A DNA stretch of 64,000 nt from Phylloscopus collybita (Eukaryota > Chordata > Aves > Passeriformes > Phylloscopidae). How positions within the stretch are numbered: position 1 is the stretch's first letter; the number at the start of each line of letters is the position of its first letter. Under the pieces are notes generated by a model. It was not told where the DNA came from. It saw nothing but the letters and a program-made list of their open reading frames with translations, and did not search any database. The stretch is taken from positions 3,906,001-3,970,000 of the forward strand of contig JAJNNQ010000006.1 of assembly GCA_027886175.1 (NCBI GenBank). Direction: 5' to 3'. This document shows, one piece after another, positions 11,525 through 24,204 of the stretch. The translations under genes were made by a program, and so were the position numbers.

Positions 11525-12415
11525 CTGAAAAAAAGAGAATAGCAATAGTATTGACACATATAATAGAGATTTGATACTTTTAATTCTGGGTAGTCAGAAT
11601 TACTTCATACAGGAAAATTATAAATAGACTTACTTGAAAAGGAAGAGATCATGTGTGGAGCTGTAGTGTGTGTTTAACTTCTTTCTACCTGAGTTATAAA
11701 AAATATTTTATCTAAACCCAGTGCTTCAACAAGAAATCCTGAGATTCACTCACTTTGAGACATCTCACACTGTGGTGTTAGTGCATGTGTAGGATGGAGA
11801 TGGAGTGCAGCGCCAAGTCTTCTGAAGACCAGACAAGCAATGCAAAACTATCTAACAGAGGGAAAACTTACAGCTGACTAAGGAGGGTAGGAAAAAGGAG
11901 TGACATGGACAGATTTTAGCTGATCATAACATAGATGCAAGATATTATAATGTCTTACATAAATCTCTGTGCAGAACTTGGTAGTGGATCCTAGCAGAAA
12001 GTGTCTTAAATTAGCAGTGGTGAAAGACCGAAGTACATAAACACACACAGCCACAGAGTGGTGTCCACTGGATTACTGAATATTTATAAAACTCAAAGAC
12101 AGATATAAAAATGCCAAGGTAGCTCAAATTAAATATAACAATTATACTGTGTCACTACTCTATTTTTTAATATTTATTATATTAAATAAATTTACTATAA
12201 TAATAAACTTAATTTCCCTAAGGCATTTTGTATATATATAAAACTTTATATAAGTGTGTAAATATAATAGTCTGGAAGAGAAAATAGCACAACAATAATA
12301 CAGCACTAATGGTAGATAAGTGGAAGTGAAATGAATGCATTTTTTAATTCAAGGTAAATTAACATATTTTTCTTCTACTATATTTGTTTATTTTATCATC
12401 AACTTTTCTACCCAC

Positions 12416-12538
12416 CTGTTTCCCAACTCCAGTTCTTGCCCTCCTACAGGCCCAAACTATGGATGAATCATCTTCATCTGCTGCTGGCACCCATTTGCCC
12501 TCCTGCTGAAGACGCAGTTCCAACTTGCTTTTAAAAAC
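12416..12538 (-). CDS. candidate internal exon (41 codons), unknown protein
   Basis: On the - strand, TTGTGTTTTCACAG precedes a 123-base block that is open in exactly one frame. AAACAG|GTGGGT follows it. The exon is symmetric (phase 0 to 0). Its product includes KLELRLQQEGKWVPAADEDD and then a basic stretch (SIVWACRRARTGVGKQ). The charge-rich, varied composition looks coding rather than random. The next candidate upstream on this strand, 13379-13536, ends in phase 0, so the two join without breaking the frame. The family is not recognised. The + strand has a good acceptor-like site (CCCAACTCCAG) inside the same block, but all three + frames hit stops. Confidence 0.4.
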
Positions 12539-13378
12539 CTGTGAAAACACAATACAGGTAAAAGGACAATCAGTTCAGGCAGGAACAATCACTGCTTTGG
12601 CTTAAGGGTATGGCTGCCAGCCATAAGCACATCTGTCATATTGCTTTGAAGAAAAGTGAAGCTTCATATAGGGCCAGAGATGCATTTGCATAATCCTTTT
12701 GACAATAAAGTGACAGAACTGCAATAAGGTCTATTTTGGACTATAAAAAATTGTGAGCTGTAAGGGAAGATGTTGAGGTGGGAATAATAAGACAAATATT
12801 GGAGTAGAAATAGGAAAGAGCAGATGGGTCAGACAGATATCTGCATAGCGGAAACAAGTACTATGTATGGATGCCTTTCCTGAAAATGATTATTTTTCTA
12901 CCAGTGTAGGTATTTCTGAACAAAGCAAGAGCTCTAGAAAATTGAAATAACAGAGGAAGATCAAAAGATTAAGCCATTTGGGAGTAAAAAAGTAGCTCTA
13001 AGACAGTGCATAGGATTCTGCTGTGGAAAACAAGGAACACATTAATTATATGGGAACTCTTAGCATGTGAATGTTAGGAATATTGGCATGTGGGACCTAT
13101 AGCCAATGTATGATCAGGACTACTTTGTACTGTGTGACATTGCATAGACATGAGTGATCCATGCACAACAAATCAGTGTTTAAATATTTAGAGAATTTAT
13201 TTTTTTAATATTATGACAATGGAAAAATATTGAGAGCTGTATGTTGTCAGTATATTCATAAAATGTACATACTTAAAATTTATTTATAACACTGAAATGC
13301 GTGTTGACATTATATTTAGAGATGATCTAAATTTTATTTAGATTTACTAAACACAATGTTGATCTTGATGTTGTTTAC

Positions 13379-13536
13379 ACTTTGAATTATTGGCAAATGT
13401 TGTAATTTGAATTGTCTCATGTGTGATGGGTCAGATAAATCAGATGTTTTTATTTCCAGAACTTGATTATCAAACACACTCAAAACAGATTCTTTCTCAA
13501 ATACAAATACAAACAAAAAGTTTCTGCAAAAAATGT
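13379..13536 (-). CDS. candidate internal exon, unknown protein
   Basis: On the - strand a TTTTGTTTACAG acceptor-like site ends at 13537, with an alternative TTTTTTGCAG ending at 13524. The open frame that follows includes EKESVLSVFDNQVLEIKTSD and then DPSHMRQFKLQHLPIIQS. A donor-like AAAGT|GTAAAC closes it at 13379, after a complete codon. That is phase-compatible with the candidate exon at 12416-12538. The donor is weaker than average because the exon ends in T. No domain is recognised. A further short open - strand patch at 14101-14190 (containing GDEIIINPDETEVICDDSTK, then a stop) may belong with it but lacks clear splice sites. Confidence 0.3.
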
Positions 13537-13840
13537 CTGTAAACAAAATGTAATAGTCCACAGGAGACACATGGTAGTTGCATTTTGATTCATAAGTACA
13601 TTCATAGACAAACACAACTAATTTTTCAGTATGTCAGATAGTAGCTTTCATCAACTCTCACAGCCTTTTGGTGATTTACATTGTGATGGAGTAAACTCAT
13701 ATCTTTGCCCATCTCTTGAAAATCTAGGTAAATAGGGATGGTGTCTCTAACATTATATGCCTTCTTCTTTGAGCCTTACTTGGTAAATTGGGATCAGCTG
13801 TCCCAGCTGGGTTCACCCCCATCCCCTCGCTTACCACCAG

Positions 13841-13896
13841 ACTACTGGGGCAGCAGAGTGAAAAAGAAAGGCCTTGAATTTGTGCAAGCACTGTTT
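13841..13896 (+). CDS. candidate exon 1 of a + strand chain
   Basis: A very good acceptor-like tract (CCCCTCGCTTACCACCAG) ends at 13840. The 56-base block that follows reads YWGSRVKKKGLEFVQALF when one base is carried in. It ends at TTT|GTCAGT in phase 0, matching the phase-0 start of the block at 18532. The donor is only moderate, and the opposite strand is also open. The reason to call it is that the joined peptide across 13841, 18532 and 24800 stays open and reads as one charged, probably helical segment. This is the least certain of the four blocks. Any exons further upstream were not found. Confidence 0.3.
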
Positions 13897-14203
13897 GTCA
13901 GTAGCTAAAACACTAGTTTTTATGTTAGCTGAATCCCATTTTATGTGATATGCATAACACTTTGTGCATAATGCTTCAAAAGTAACAAAAGGGCAAGCCA
14001 AGGAAGCTTGCAGCAGGGCCTTGAATTGGAAAATCCTGTTCCTGTGCATTTCAGCCCCTGGCTCAGCCAAAAGCACTTCATCCCATCACTGTGAAGATGA
14101 TCATTTAGTGCTGTCATCACAAATAACTTCAGTTTCATCAGGATTGATGATGATCTCATCTCCTATAGATATTGTTACTTTGAAATTCCCTCAAAATCAC
14201 TAG

Positions 14204-17200
14204 TTACAGATAAAACTACTAAAAAATAAAAAAATAAGTGACCCTTCTGGAAGCATAGATTTTCAAATCTTCACTTTGGACAACTGGATGTATTGTTAGG
14301 AGTGACAATGACAATGATCAATGCCTCTAGTCCCTATGATGGGCAACAGCATTCTGCTCCTTCTGAAATCTCAGGAACCATACATTTTCTCATAATTGAA
14401 GTAATTTTCTCATCTCAGATAGTACTTGAACACCTAGTAGAAAAAAAATGGCAATACTTATTACAATCATGATTTACCATTATTTTGGCTGAGGAAGTGT
14501 AATTAACCTGGTTTGTTCTCTATTTCCTTAAATTAACAACAATTTGCTATGAGTCGCTATCTAGATTTCATTAGCTTCTGTGTTGAGGTGATTATGTCTT
14601 GCAGCAAAGAGCTGTCCTTACATTGGTAAATCCTGAAGCTGCAGAGGATGCATCAAGATGATCTGCACTGGTGAGGAAAATAAACAGATTGCACAGGTGG
14701 AAGGCAAGTGCAATTGATTCCGAAAAACAGACTAAAAAACAAACTTACCTAATTCAATTTTGTTTATCATACATAACACACTGGCCCTTCTTATCACTGG
14801 ATTAATGTGTAGTGCAACACTAGTGTGTGAGGCTCATTAGATCGCTAAATTTCTTAAAGAATACCTTGTGTTGTGACAATAGGAAGTTATAACAATTTGA
14901 GATTCAGAAGTGAGACCTCAGGACTCTGAGAGGCTAAGCCATCTTTCTGTCTGCTCTTTTGTTTTGGACTTACCTTGTGCCAAACGTAAGCCTGATCAGA
15001 AAATCTCTGTGTGCTCAGAACTGGATTAAAGATTTATCGCTTAATGTTTTTTCTTACTCTCAGTAAGAGTTCTGTATGGGTGGGCAGGGACTGAAGAGGA
15101 AAATAATAAGGAGAAAATGCAGGCAGTGACAGGAGAGAAAAAGAGATGAAAAGATAATTGCAACAAACATTTTGATTTCATTTATAAGGAAAAGTGAGGA
15201 ATATGTTATTCTTTGTATAGCAGCACAGGTAGTTTTAACCATGTGGGATGTCACAATGGTTACGTCTTTCATTTTTACATTGGTCACATCAAAATGCATA
15301 TGCTTATTTTTGTAAAAGTTTATACTTCTCTCACATCAAAGTGAAGGTATTCCCTTTGTATTTTTGTCTTATTTTTATCCCAGAATGAAACCGCATTAAA
15401 CTATCTACTTCCTTTTGATTTTCTGAAGTGTATTTTGAACTTTTGCTTCAAATTGCATTTTGATTTCACAAAATGATTGTTAGTTAAATTAGAATTTTCC
15501 TACTTCAGCATTTCTACTAAACTTGTAAGATTACTGGGGATTTGACCCAGGGAAAAATATGCATTTTTACGATGTAATTGGAATAATTTCAGAGACACAC
15601 CTCAGCAAAGCCAATTGCTCAAGTGGGACCAGACTTTGATACATACATTTATTTTAGAGTTCCACTTTTTTTTACAAGGAGTCCAGTAGAAAAGAATGGG
15701 CAAGATTCTGATACTATTTTCTTTGTGTGCTGAATGATAAATTATTCTGTCCCTTTCATATGCGTGACTCCCAGAATAAGATGGTTCAGTGTTTCATGAA
15801 AATCTACTTGTGTGAAAATTAGATACGTCATGTTTCTGTCCTGCTCTTCATTGATCTGAAAAACAACTAGTTGCTGTCCTCTAAGTGCTTATCCTTTATG
15901 CATATAAAAACTGGTGTTATGGTCTAAACCAGTCTTCATTTCTCTAGATCAAACAATTTGAGTTTCTTTAATCTTTTTTTAAAAGCAGATAAAATTTGCC
16001 TATTTTGCCACAGCATCTAAGTATCTTATATGCTTTTGAAGTTTCTTTAATTGTTTCAAGTTTTCATTTAAAAAGGGTTTGAAAACAAGAAAAATGAGAC
16101 TTTGAAAAAGGCTTACCTTTCACATATCTTAGAAGTGTTTCTGTTTTCTTTCAAAAAACCTATGTTCTTTATCATATAAGATAGAAAAATAATTTCTTAG
16201 GGCAATGGACACTCTTTAAGAAAGAATCTTGCAGAGATTACAGAAAATTTCCAGGTCAGATATATTAAGGAGAAAAGAAATATTCGGATTCCTCTTTTTT
16301 AATAGCCATTTTCTTAATACACTTCAAAGTGAGTTTTTATTGGGTTTTTTGGGGTTTTTGTTTGTTTGTTTTGTTTTTGTTTTTGTTTTAATTAACCTCA
16401 TGTTTTTATTTGGCCCTTGCTCCTTTCCTATCTCCATTTTAGATTGACACATTTCATTTGTTTTTCATGTGACATTACTCCTACCTTTATATTGAATTTA
16501 CTCTTAACAGTTTCAGACCATTTCTGCAACAGATCATGATCATTCTAAATTCTAATGCCATTCTTTATATATTTTATAATCCTGCCAGGATTGGTGACAG
16601 CCCACATATTTAAGTGGGTTTTCCTGTTTCGCCACAGAAGTCATTAACAAAAATAATAAACAGTATTTTTTTTCCAAGACAGGGTCCTTGGATACTTAGT
16701 GTAGTGTCATGCTGGATAAAATTACTGCTCTTAGCTTTTAGTAAATTGTGTTCAAAATCAGAACAGGTGTATCTGTAAAGTAATCAATGCTGAAGAGGGT
16801 GCATTCCTGAGAATGCCTTTGAATAGGGTTGCATGAGCTTAGCTCTTTGTAACAAAACACTGCATTGTGAACGTAAGCCCTGGGAGAACTCATCCGACTT
16901 TTTTTTTTCAGTTTGAAAAAAATAGCTATTAATGAAGGGTCTTTTTTTTGTATTTCTTCATGCATTTATTTATTTTTTTTCAACAAACCAATAATCCCCT
17001 TTATAATCATGTCATGTAGAACGCATAAGATTGTGTCAACAGCTTTTACCAGATAAAGATTCCTGTGGATTTCTAACAACTCTATCTCATCCTTCTCACT
17101 TCTCAAAAAATGCAGTTGAGATAGTTCTACATAGTTTGCTATTGACAAATTTGTTATTTCTGATTCTTGCACAATGCTTGCTTAACAAATAGCTAGCAGA

Positions 17201-18531
17201 ATATTTTTGTGTGCTGTTTCTCTGTTCATTTGTACAGATTGTTGCAGCTTCCTCTTTTCTCCTTTACTGAAATATGGTTTAATTGAGGACTATCATTCCT
17301 TAGGACTCACACTCAAATCAACCCTCCTCACTTCTCAAAAATAATAAGTAGCAGTTGAGAGATAAGGATGAGAAGTCCCTCAGTTCTCTAATATAACTTT
17401 TTTCAAGCCCAGCAGTCTTAAATATTTTTAGCACTAGCTAAATACTTTTTAAACTGCTTGCCCTCTCTTCATTCCTGCTTCTGTCTGTATCTACATGTTG
17501 TTAATTTTAGCTGTGCTGAGCCTCTGGCCACAATCAACCTTTTTCATGAAGTCTGAGAGGAAAAAAGTCTGGGGGGAGAAACATTTTAGCCTCCTATGTA
17601 TGTTACATCTGCTGTAAGTCAATCAGTGTTAGACTTAGGATGCTGCAGAAAGATTCATTGTGCCTCATAGGACTTTGTGAGGCACTAGCTCCACACTGAC
17701 CAAGTAAGGAAATACCTAGTCTACTCTTAAAGCTGGAAATTAAATTTGCCTGAGCTCAATGAGAGTCTTTCCAGTGACTTCAGAAAACTTTGGAACAATA
17801 CTTTAGAACATGGTACTGGACCAATCTTTAAATACAAAATGTATATCAAAATTCCAGCTTCCAATCTGCTTTCAGTTATTGCTGATTGCAAAATTTTCCA
17901 TGGCTGAGTTTAAAGAGCCTCCCAATGAAGCTCTCTTTACCACCTCCTCTCCTCTGTACACACATCTACTTCCAGCCTGAGGCAAGGAACCACAACAAAT
18001 CACAACAGGAATAGCAACAAAACTTGCAGTCTCGAGACTGTGCCAGAATGACAGGCTGCTTCTGAATGAAAGCCAGATAAGGAAGATAGTTGCTTCATGA
18101 TGGCAATATGATGGCAGCCATCCCAATTCTGATAAATAAAGATGTAGCAATAATGTAGCAAAATACTTCTTCAAAGTCTTTTCCTGATCCCATCATCAGT
18201 GCTCTCACTTAAGTAACAACAACATGACTCCAAATTGGGTTGTGGAATGAAGGACAAATGGATATGTCTGGATGTTAAGGTAACGAATACTGACCAGATG
18301 GTTTCCCCACCTTTTCCAAAGCATCCTTTACACTTGTGACAGGTTGATGCTGGCCAAATGCCAGTGCACCCACAAGAGATGGGGGAAAAACCTTTATTCA
18401 TTTTCCTCACAGGAAATCATTTCCTTGGCTGGTTTTTTTTTCTCTTTACCAAAAACCCATTAATGCAAAACCACTACAACACTGAAGAGAATCATCCTGA
18501 AAACAAGTGCCAGAGCCACTCTTACCAATAG
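14204..18531. other. AT-rich sequence, intronic in the + strand model
   Basis: Contains a G/T tract (16342-16392) and a second copy of the old palindromic motif at 17754-17797. It also has a strong acceptor-like TGTTTTTTCTTACTCTCAG ending at 15062, before a 29-codon + strand open stretch with no good donor. Two adjacent - strand open frames (100 and 79 codons, 17872-18410) have no recognisable motif or splice borders. No other gene was seen. Confidence 0.4.
17754..17797. repeat. old palindromic interspersed motif, second copy
   Basis: CTCAATGAGAGTCTTTCCAG followed by TGACTTCAG and CTTTGGA. It matches the same remembered sauropsid pattern as 2140-2212. Divergent and short. Confidence 0.4.
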
Positions 18532-18609
18532 TCTGGTTACTATGGTCTTCTGATGGCTAATGAGGCTTTGGAGCTCCTTCGACAAACAGAAAGATTTAAT
18601 TTATACAAG
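18532..18609 (+). CDS. candidate exon 2 of a + strand chain (26 codons)
   Basis: A 78-base block, preceded by CTCTTACCAATAG and followed by a strong donor, TACAAG|GTAGGTATT. It is symmetric (phase 0 to 0) and encodes SGYY followed by GLLMANEALELLRQTERFNL and YK. The Leu/Glu/Arg pattern suggests an amphipathic helix. Read on the - strand, the same block hits a stop before any usable donor, so the + strand is preferred. The acceptor tract is short, which is the main weakness. No family recognised. Confidence 0.42.
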
Positions 18610-21149
18610 GTAGGTATTGCAGATATAAGAAATAACTGTAAATCTATGAAGTAGCAAGAAAACTCTTTCCTGTCTTGGTGGGAAAAAGTATTCTCCAAAT
18701 TTTGAAAGAAATTAGATGCAGAAATCCAGGAACAGAGGGTTTTACATGCGAAATCCAAAAATTTTGTGTGCAGGTAGCAAAAGGATTCCTTGAGGAAACT
18801 GAAGTATTAGCAAGTCATGTATTGCCATGGAACATCCCCATGTACTGAACTCAGGCCTCTGTACTGTTAATTGCTAGAATGATCTATGATAAGCTTTTGG
18901 CCCAAGTAAATATTTACTCTCCTAAAAAATTTCTGTGCATAATTGATGTGAATGCTCACAAAGAGCATTTCTAAAAAGTATTTTAGATGTGACCACTATG
19001 TTTGGAGGATCAAAGAATGCAATAATAAAGATGAAGATTTTTCTTTGGTGAATGGCATTAGTGTCCAGAATGTTTATGGGCATCTTTTCTTCCAATAATA
19101 TAGGTGTAGTCCTACAGCTCCTTTAAGGAAGGCACAAAGCTGACTCCAACATCACCTCTCAAAACTTTGTCCTAGTTCAATTAAATGCACTTATTTGTTC
19201 TCTCTGATATTGTTTTATATAGAAACCTAATCTCAGTGAGTCTACTAGTGTTAACTTTGCAACCCCAATGAACCTGCTAATTTCAGACTGGAACAAAAAA
19301 CCCATCAAACATATCGGTCTTTCCAGTGCAAATAATTGATAACAAGCTTCTTTTCCTGAATAGCTTAACCCCCTTTCTTCATACACAGTAATAATTAAAA
19401 TGTGTTTCCTGGCTGGTAGACTGTTAGGCTGCCATTGACTAAAATTGTTTTATAATGAAAAAGGGTATAGGAAAAGGTATGTCTGTGAATGTAGGTATTA
19501 TGAATCTTTGGGTAAAAACTAAAAAACAGACTTTTGAAAAGAAAAAGAGAACAAACCACAAACTGCAAAATCAGAAGAAAATAAACATCACAATTCTCAG
19601 ATTCCAAAAAGCAAATATCAGGGTACATTGTATGGAAGGGGGAAAAAAACAAATAACAACAGAAATTCCCTCTCAGCAAAACTGTGAAGCACTCCTAGGA
19701 AGAGGTTAATCCCAAATTCTTGCCAAGTTTCTTTTCCCTTCGTTTTGTTTCTCCTTACAGTTATTCTCAACATAACCCTTTGGCTGCAGTTTTTCCTGTA
19801 ATTTCAGACCAGAAAAAAACCACAACAGTTTCCTTTATAATTTTTATATCACATACTATTTAACAGACAGTTGCTATGCCAACTACAAGATATTGTGGGG
19901 AGGTTTTATCCTTATATTTTCTATTGTGGATACTGGTGAAGTAAGGACACATTCAGAAAATGAGGTAATACCTATTCCATGTAATCTTTTATTTTACGTA
20001 CTAATGGAAGGTTACCTTTAGAGATACCAAATAACTATCTTTATATCTTTGGTAGGAAATACCAGTTTTGCCTTCACAGAGTGAGAGAGAATATTTCTGA
20101 CAATTTTACTATTACACCTTTACTATCCTTGCCTTGCAAGCAGAAAGGTAAAAAGAGAAACTAACGTGAGGGAAAATAGTTTGGAAATATATGTGAAGAT
20201 AAAATAGGTCATTGTATGAAAATTAAATATATTTTTCATGCTTGGGGAAAGTGCTCTTGAAGAAATCCAAACTCTCATTTGGGCCTGTTTTATAGGACAT
20301 ATTGCCAAAGATGTCCATATATAGGAATAAATTTATATTTCGCTCTAGTTTTTGATGATGCAAATCATAATCTAAGAAGCCACAGTTTACTCTCTAACCA
20401 CATAACAGATTGATGAAAGCAATAAAATGACAGAATGTGCTTCAGCATACTCCCAGTCATGAAAAGGAATGGTTGGAAGACAAGTATTGGTTGAGATCAG
20501 CTTCTGAAATGTTCAGTTCTGATGGGTCGGTGAGGCAAGATGACAGGAAGAACTGCACGCCTCAGGGAGCACTGACAGAATTCCTGCAAAGGGACAATGT
20601 ATCAAGTGGGAAAACAGGGTTAAACTGCCCCAATCCCTGACTGTAACAGGAAAAAGATGGTGCAGATAAGGAAAGTAAAGGTAAGAAAACCTAAAGGTAG
20701 AAATTGAAAAAGCTAACACCTATGAAATGAAATAAAATAAAATCATCTAATAAACGTCAGACTGTGTAGACCAGATGCCAGAAATAAAGCATAACACAAT
20801 AACCGTTATATATATATTTCAACAGAGATGGCTTCATGCCAGAAGAATCAATTCAGTAGTGTGCAGGTATGAGATTTTGTTTTACCTCATAAGATATAAG
20901 TAGCAACCTTCAGACATCCTTTCTTGTTGGGATAGTAAAAATAAGTAACCAATATAATTAAAAAGTAGCTCTATTGAAAAGAACCAATTTCCATTGGTAT
21001 AGTATAAATTCCTAGAGTAAAATCAGAGTTCTGCATCTACTTTGGGGTTAGGTTTCTCAGTCACAAAGAGCAACACCATGTAAGGCCTTAATGCCGACTT
21101 TTGGTCGAGGTGTAAATATTCTAGTCAGTGTATTTGATATGGTTTCACT
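18610..21149. other. AT-rich sequence, intronic in the + strand model
   Basis: The only point of interest is an open block at 20446-20529 (+ strand; phase 0 to 0; GCTTCAG before it and GTGAGG after it). It would also fit in frame between 18609 and 24800. Its acceptor has almost no pyrimidine tract, and the frame simply continues open to a stop at 20638, so it is not called as an exon. No repeat family was recognised. Confidence 0.35.
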
Positions 21150-21655
21150 GAGTTACTCTCCTTGGTTTGGCTGGGACAGATTTAATTTTCCTCTTCATAG
21201 CTGGTAAAATGCTCTGGTTTAGATTTAGTGTGAGAGTAATGCTGATAACAAACTGATATTTAAGATGTTGCCAAGTGCTTACTCTTCATCAAGGGCTGTT
21301 GAGATTTCTGTGCTGCCCTGTCAGTCAGCAGGGGAACATGAAGCTGGGTGTGAGCAGAGTCAGGACATCTGAACTGGCCAAAAGATATTACATTCCACAG
21401 AATATCATGTTCAGTGTATAAACTGGGTGGAGCTGGCTGTGAGGGGTCGATCTCAGCTCAGGGATGGGCTGGCTTGGTCAGGAGCAGTGTGCATCACTTG
21501 TCTTTACTGGGTTTCATTTCTGTCTCTCCATTTTTCTTTAAAATTATTATTATTAGTAATATTATATTTTACTTTGGTTCAATGATGAAACTGGTCTTAT
21601 CTCAGCCCAGGAGGCTTATTTTTTTTTCCTGATTCTTCCCATGCCACTGGAGGGG
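21150..21655 (+). mobile_element. avian ERV LTR (solo, degraded)
   Basis: Successive hallmarks of a common avian LTR occur in order: GGCTGGGACAGATTTAATTT, CTGATAACAAACTGATATTT, CTGGCCAAAAGATATTACAT, CATGTTCAGTGTATAAACTG, GCAGTGTGCATCACTTG, and a GTCTTATCTCAGCCCAGGAG 3' box. The order is complete but the copy is diverged and its extreme ends are unclear. No internal retroviral region adjoins it, so it is a solo LTR. It sits in the presumed intron between 18609 and 24800, on the same strand as the exon chain. Confidence 0.7.
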
Positions 21656-23149
21656 GAGTATAGAGGTTTGAGTAAAGTGTGGTACTGCAGCAAAGTACTG
21701 CCACAACAGATATACATAGATAAAGGAAATTGCTTCAAATCTAGAAATTTTATTTAAGACCCTAGTCTTTTAACAATATCTGTGCAGATATATTTCTCTG
21801 TGCACATGTATTCCTAATGACTTCTGGATGGTTATTAAGGTGGGTTTTTTTGTTGTTGTTGTTTTTTTTGTTTGTTTGTTTGGTTGGTTTGGTTTGGTTT
21901 TTTGTTAAATATATATGCAGACCTCATTTCAGAACAGAGATGTTTGCATGCAAAAGCATAAAATATTTTAAAAATTATTTCTCTTTTCTATTCTTAGGGA
22001 AAAAAAGACAATAACAATAAGAAAATTGTTGATAACATTGATTTAGATACTGCAAATAAAAGTTATCTGCATGTAACCCCAGTAGGAGGATGTCTGGGAT
22101 GGAGACCCAACTTTATTACCTTCTCAGCTGGAAATGTACTGCATTGATGAGACAATATGAAAAAGCTGACTGTTCTTGCTTTTCCCATCCTGTAGTTAAA
22201 TAGAAAGCTTTATTCAGTGCTTTGTGTCTATAACCCTACAAACATGATGAATTAATAGCAAATGAGGAAAGAATTTAACAAACAGTTTTGTCTAGAATGT
22301 GCATTAAGGCAACAACTTCATGAAAGTAAACAGAAACATTAGGATGGCAACACCTCCTGTTTTCAGCTTCCTTCCCCCAGTGTGCAGACACATCACACCC
22401 TGTTTAGCAAAAATAAATGTTGCTTTTTTGGAACTGCCAGAGTGCTTTCCTTTTACAATGCATGGAAATACACAGAATGATGATCTGGGATAGAAGGTTC
22501 ATTTTGTCAAGACTACTTGGTCAGTTCAACAAATTTGATTTCAGGACTGCTTAAAGATTTCTTATGAATAAGTGTCAAAACCTAACCTCAAATATATCTA
22601 CCAAGACCAATTACACTTTATCCTCTGCAACTCAGTCTTTTCCTAGACTGTTAGCATAGCTCTAAGATGTATTCCTAATATTTAATCCAAAATTTCTCTT
22701 CTGCCATTGAAGCCCATAATTCCCCTTTCAGTTTTTACTGTCTAAGGGGAGCAATTGGTCCCTGTCTTGCTTAAACTATAGCATTTTGGATTCAATGAAA
22801 ATAATATGTCTTTTCATTCTTTTTCTCTATAGAATGAATGTGCTGAGATCACTTAGCCTTTTCTCAAATGTCTTCTTTTTTTCAAGCCTTTTAAACTTGT
22901 ATTATTTCTTTGTGTCTCCTCTAAATTCCCTCCTATTATATGTATAACTTTTTTCAATCTCCTCCCCAAAGCTGTGGGTAGAGTTACAGCTCATTCTTAA
23001 CTAGCATGGATTACGACATAACCATTTCATTTATATAATACTTCTTTTCAGAGAGGGCTCAAAAAGGGTGGAGAAAAAGTGATGCTAGCTCTCTAACTTC
23101 TGCCTTTTAGAGATACAAGAAAAAGACAATATTCATGTGCATTAGGTTG

Positions 23150-23720
23150 ACATGCCCAAGTATTGGAAGTGGGGGGCAGCAGGGGTGGCCTCTGTAAGAA
23201 GAGGTCAGGGCTGCCCTGTGCTGGACTCAGGTTGTTGTTCCAGGAGCAGGAGGTGCATCAGGTGTCAGAGCAGAGATTCCCTGCATCACATTTTAGAGGC
23301 CACAGTGGAGAAATTGAAAGGAATAAGAGGAAGCATCAACAAAAGAAACCTCTATGTGCTGCCTGTAATCACTATAATCTCCTACCGCTTTATCTCTCTG
23401 CAGCATTTGGTGGGAGGATTCTGAGACAAAGGAGTGAAGTTGAGCCTGGGAAAGAAAAGAAGGAAAGATATTATTTTAGAGCTTGACCTTTTGTTTCCCA
23501 CTACAAAAATCAGTAACTTAATATTCATTTTACTTTGTAATAAATTATTTTTCCTCAAGTTTCTTCTTACAATGGTAAATACACTTTCCTGTGTATCCTG
23601 ACACCTGACCGTAATTGCAACTGTTCTTCCTACTTTTTTCCTCTGCATACCCCTTGGGGTGTGAGGGAACAAATGAACTGGGTGGGCATTAAGCTTTTTG
23701 CCAAGCTTGACCCAGCACCT
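23150..23720 (+). mobile_element. ERVL-like LTR with internal deletion
   Basis: It shares its start with the LTR at 62200 (GGGCAGCAGGGGTGGCCTCTG then CCTGTGCTGGACTCAG) and the remembered family 3' part: GGAGTGAAGTTGAGCCTGGG, TAATAAATTATTTTTCCTCA, TGGGTGGGCATTAAG, CAAGCTTGACCCAGCA. The repetitive middle present in the 62200 copy is missing here. The 90-107 codon + strand frames and the 159-codon - strand frame in this stretch are LTR sequence, not genes. Confidence 0.6.
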
Positions 23721-24204
23721 CATGATAGGTATTGCAGATTTTTTTATTAAAGTATGTGTATCTCTTCTGTGTTTTTCATGATTGTATTCTTTCAAATGAA
23801 AAATAATTACATCTAAACCCAGCAAAATATTCATAATGTGCATATGCACACACACACACAAAAGAATTGCTTGAGTGACACATCATAAAAGCATCTTATT
23901 TATTAAAAAAAAATAAAAGAAAAATAAAGAAAAACAAACCAATGAATAGGATTCATCACTTTATATAATAAGAAAAAAAAAATCACCATATTGTGAATAT
24001 AACTCATATTTTGACAGCTACTTGAATCTGTCAGTAAAACTAAAGCAGAAAGCACCTGTCTGTATATCTACATCAGTACTGACTTTGGATCAGACACATA
24101 CTTCTGCAGTAAATCTGATCATATCAGCTTCCTGTACTTAGGTTTTCATTCTAGGAGGATGCAATTTTAATACATTCAGATAAAATTAAACTCAAATCTT
24201 TGGT

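Noticed and set aside
17872..18410. Adjacent - strand frames of 100 and 79 codons
   Set aside because: They are in different phases, with no splice signals between them and no recognisable domain.
20446..20529. Possible extra exon of the + strand chain
   Set aside because: Phase fits, but the acceptor has almost no pyrimidine tract and the frame stays open well past the supposed donor.
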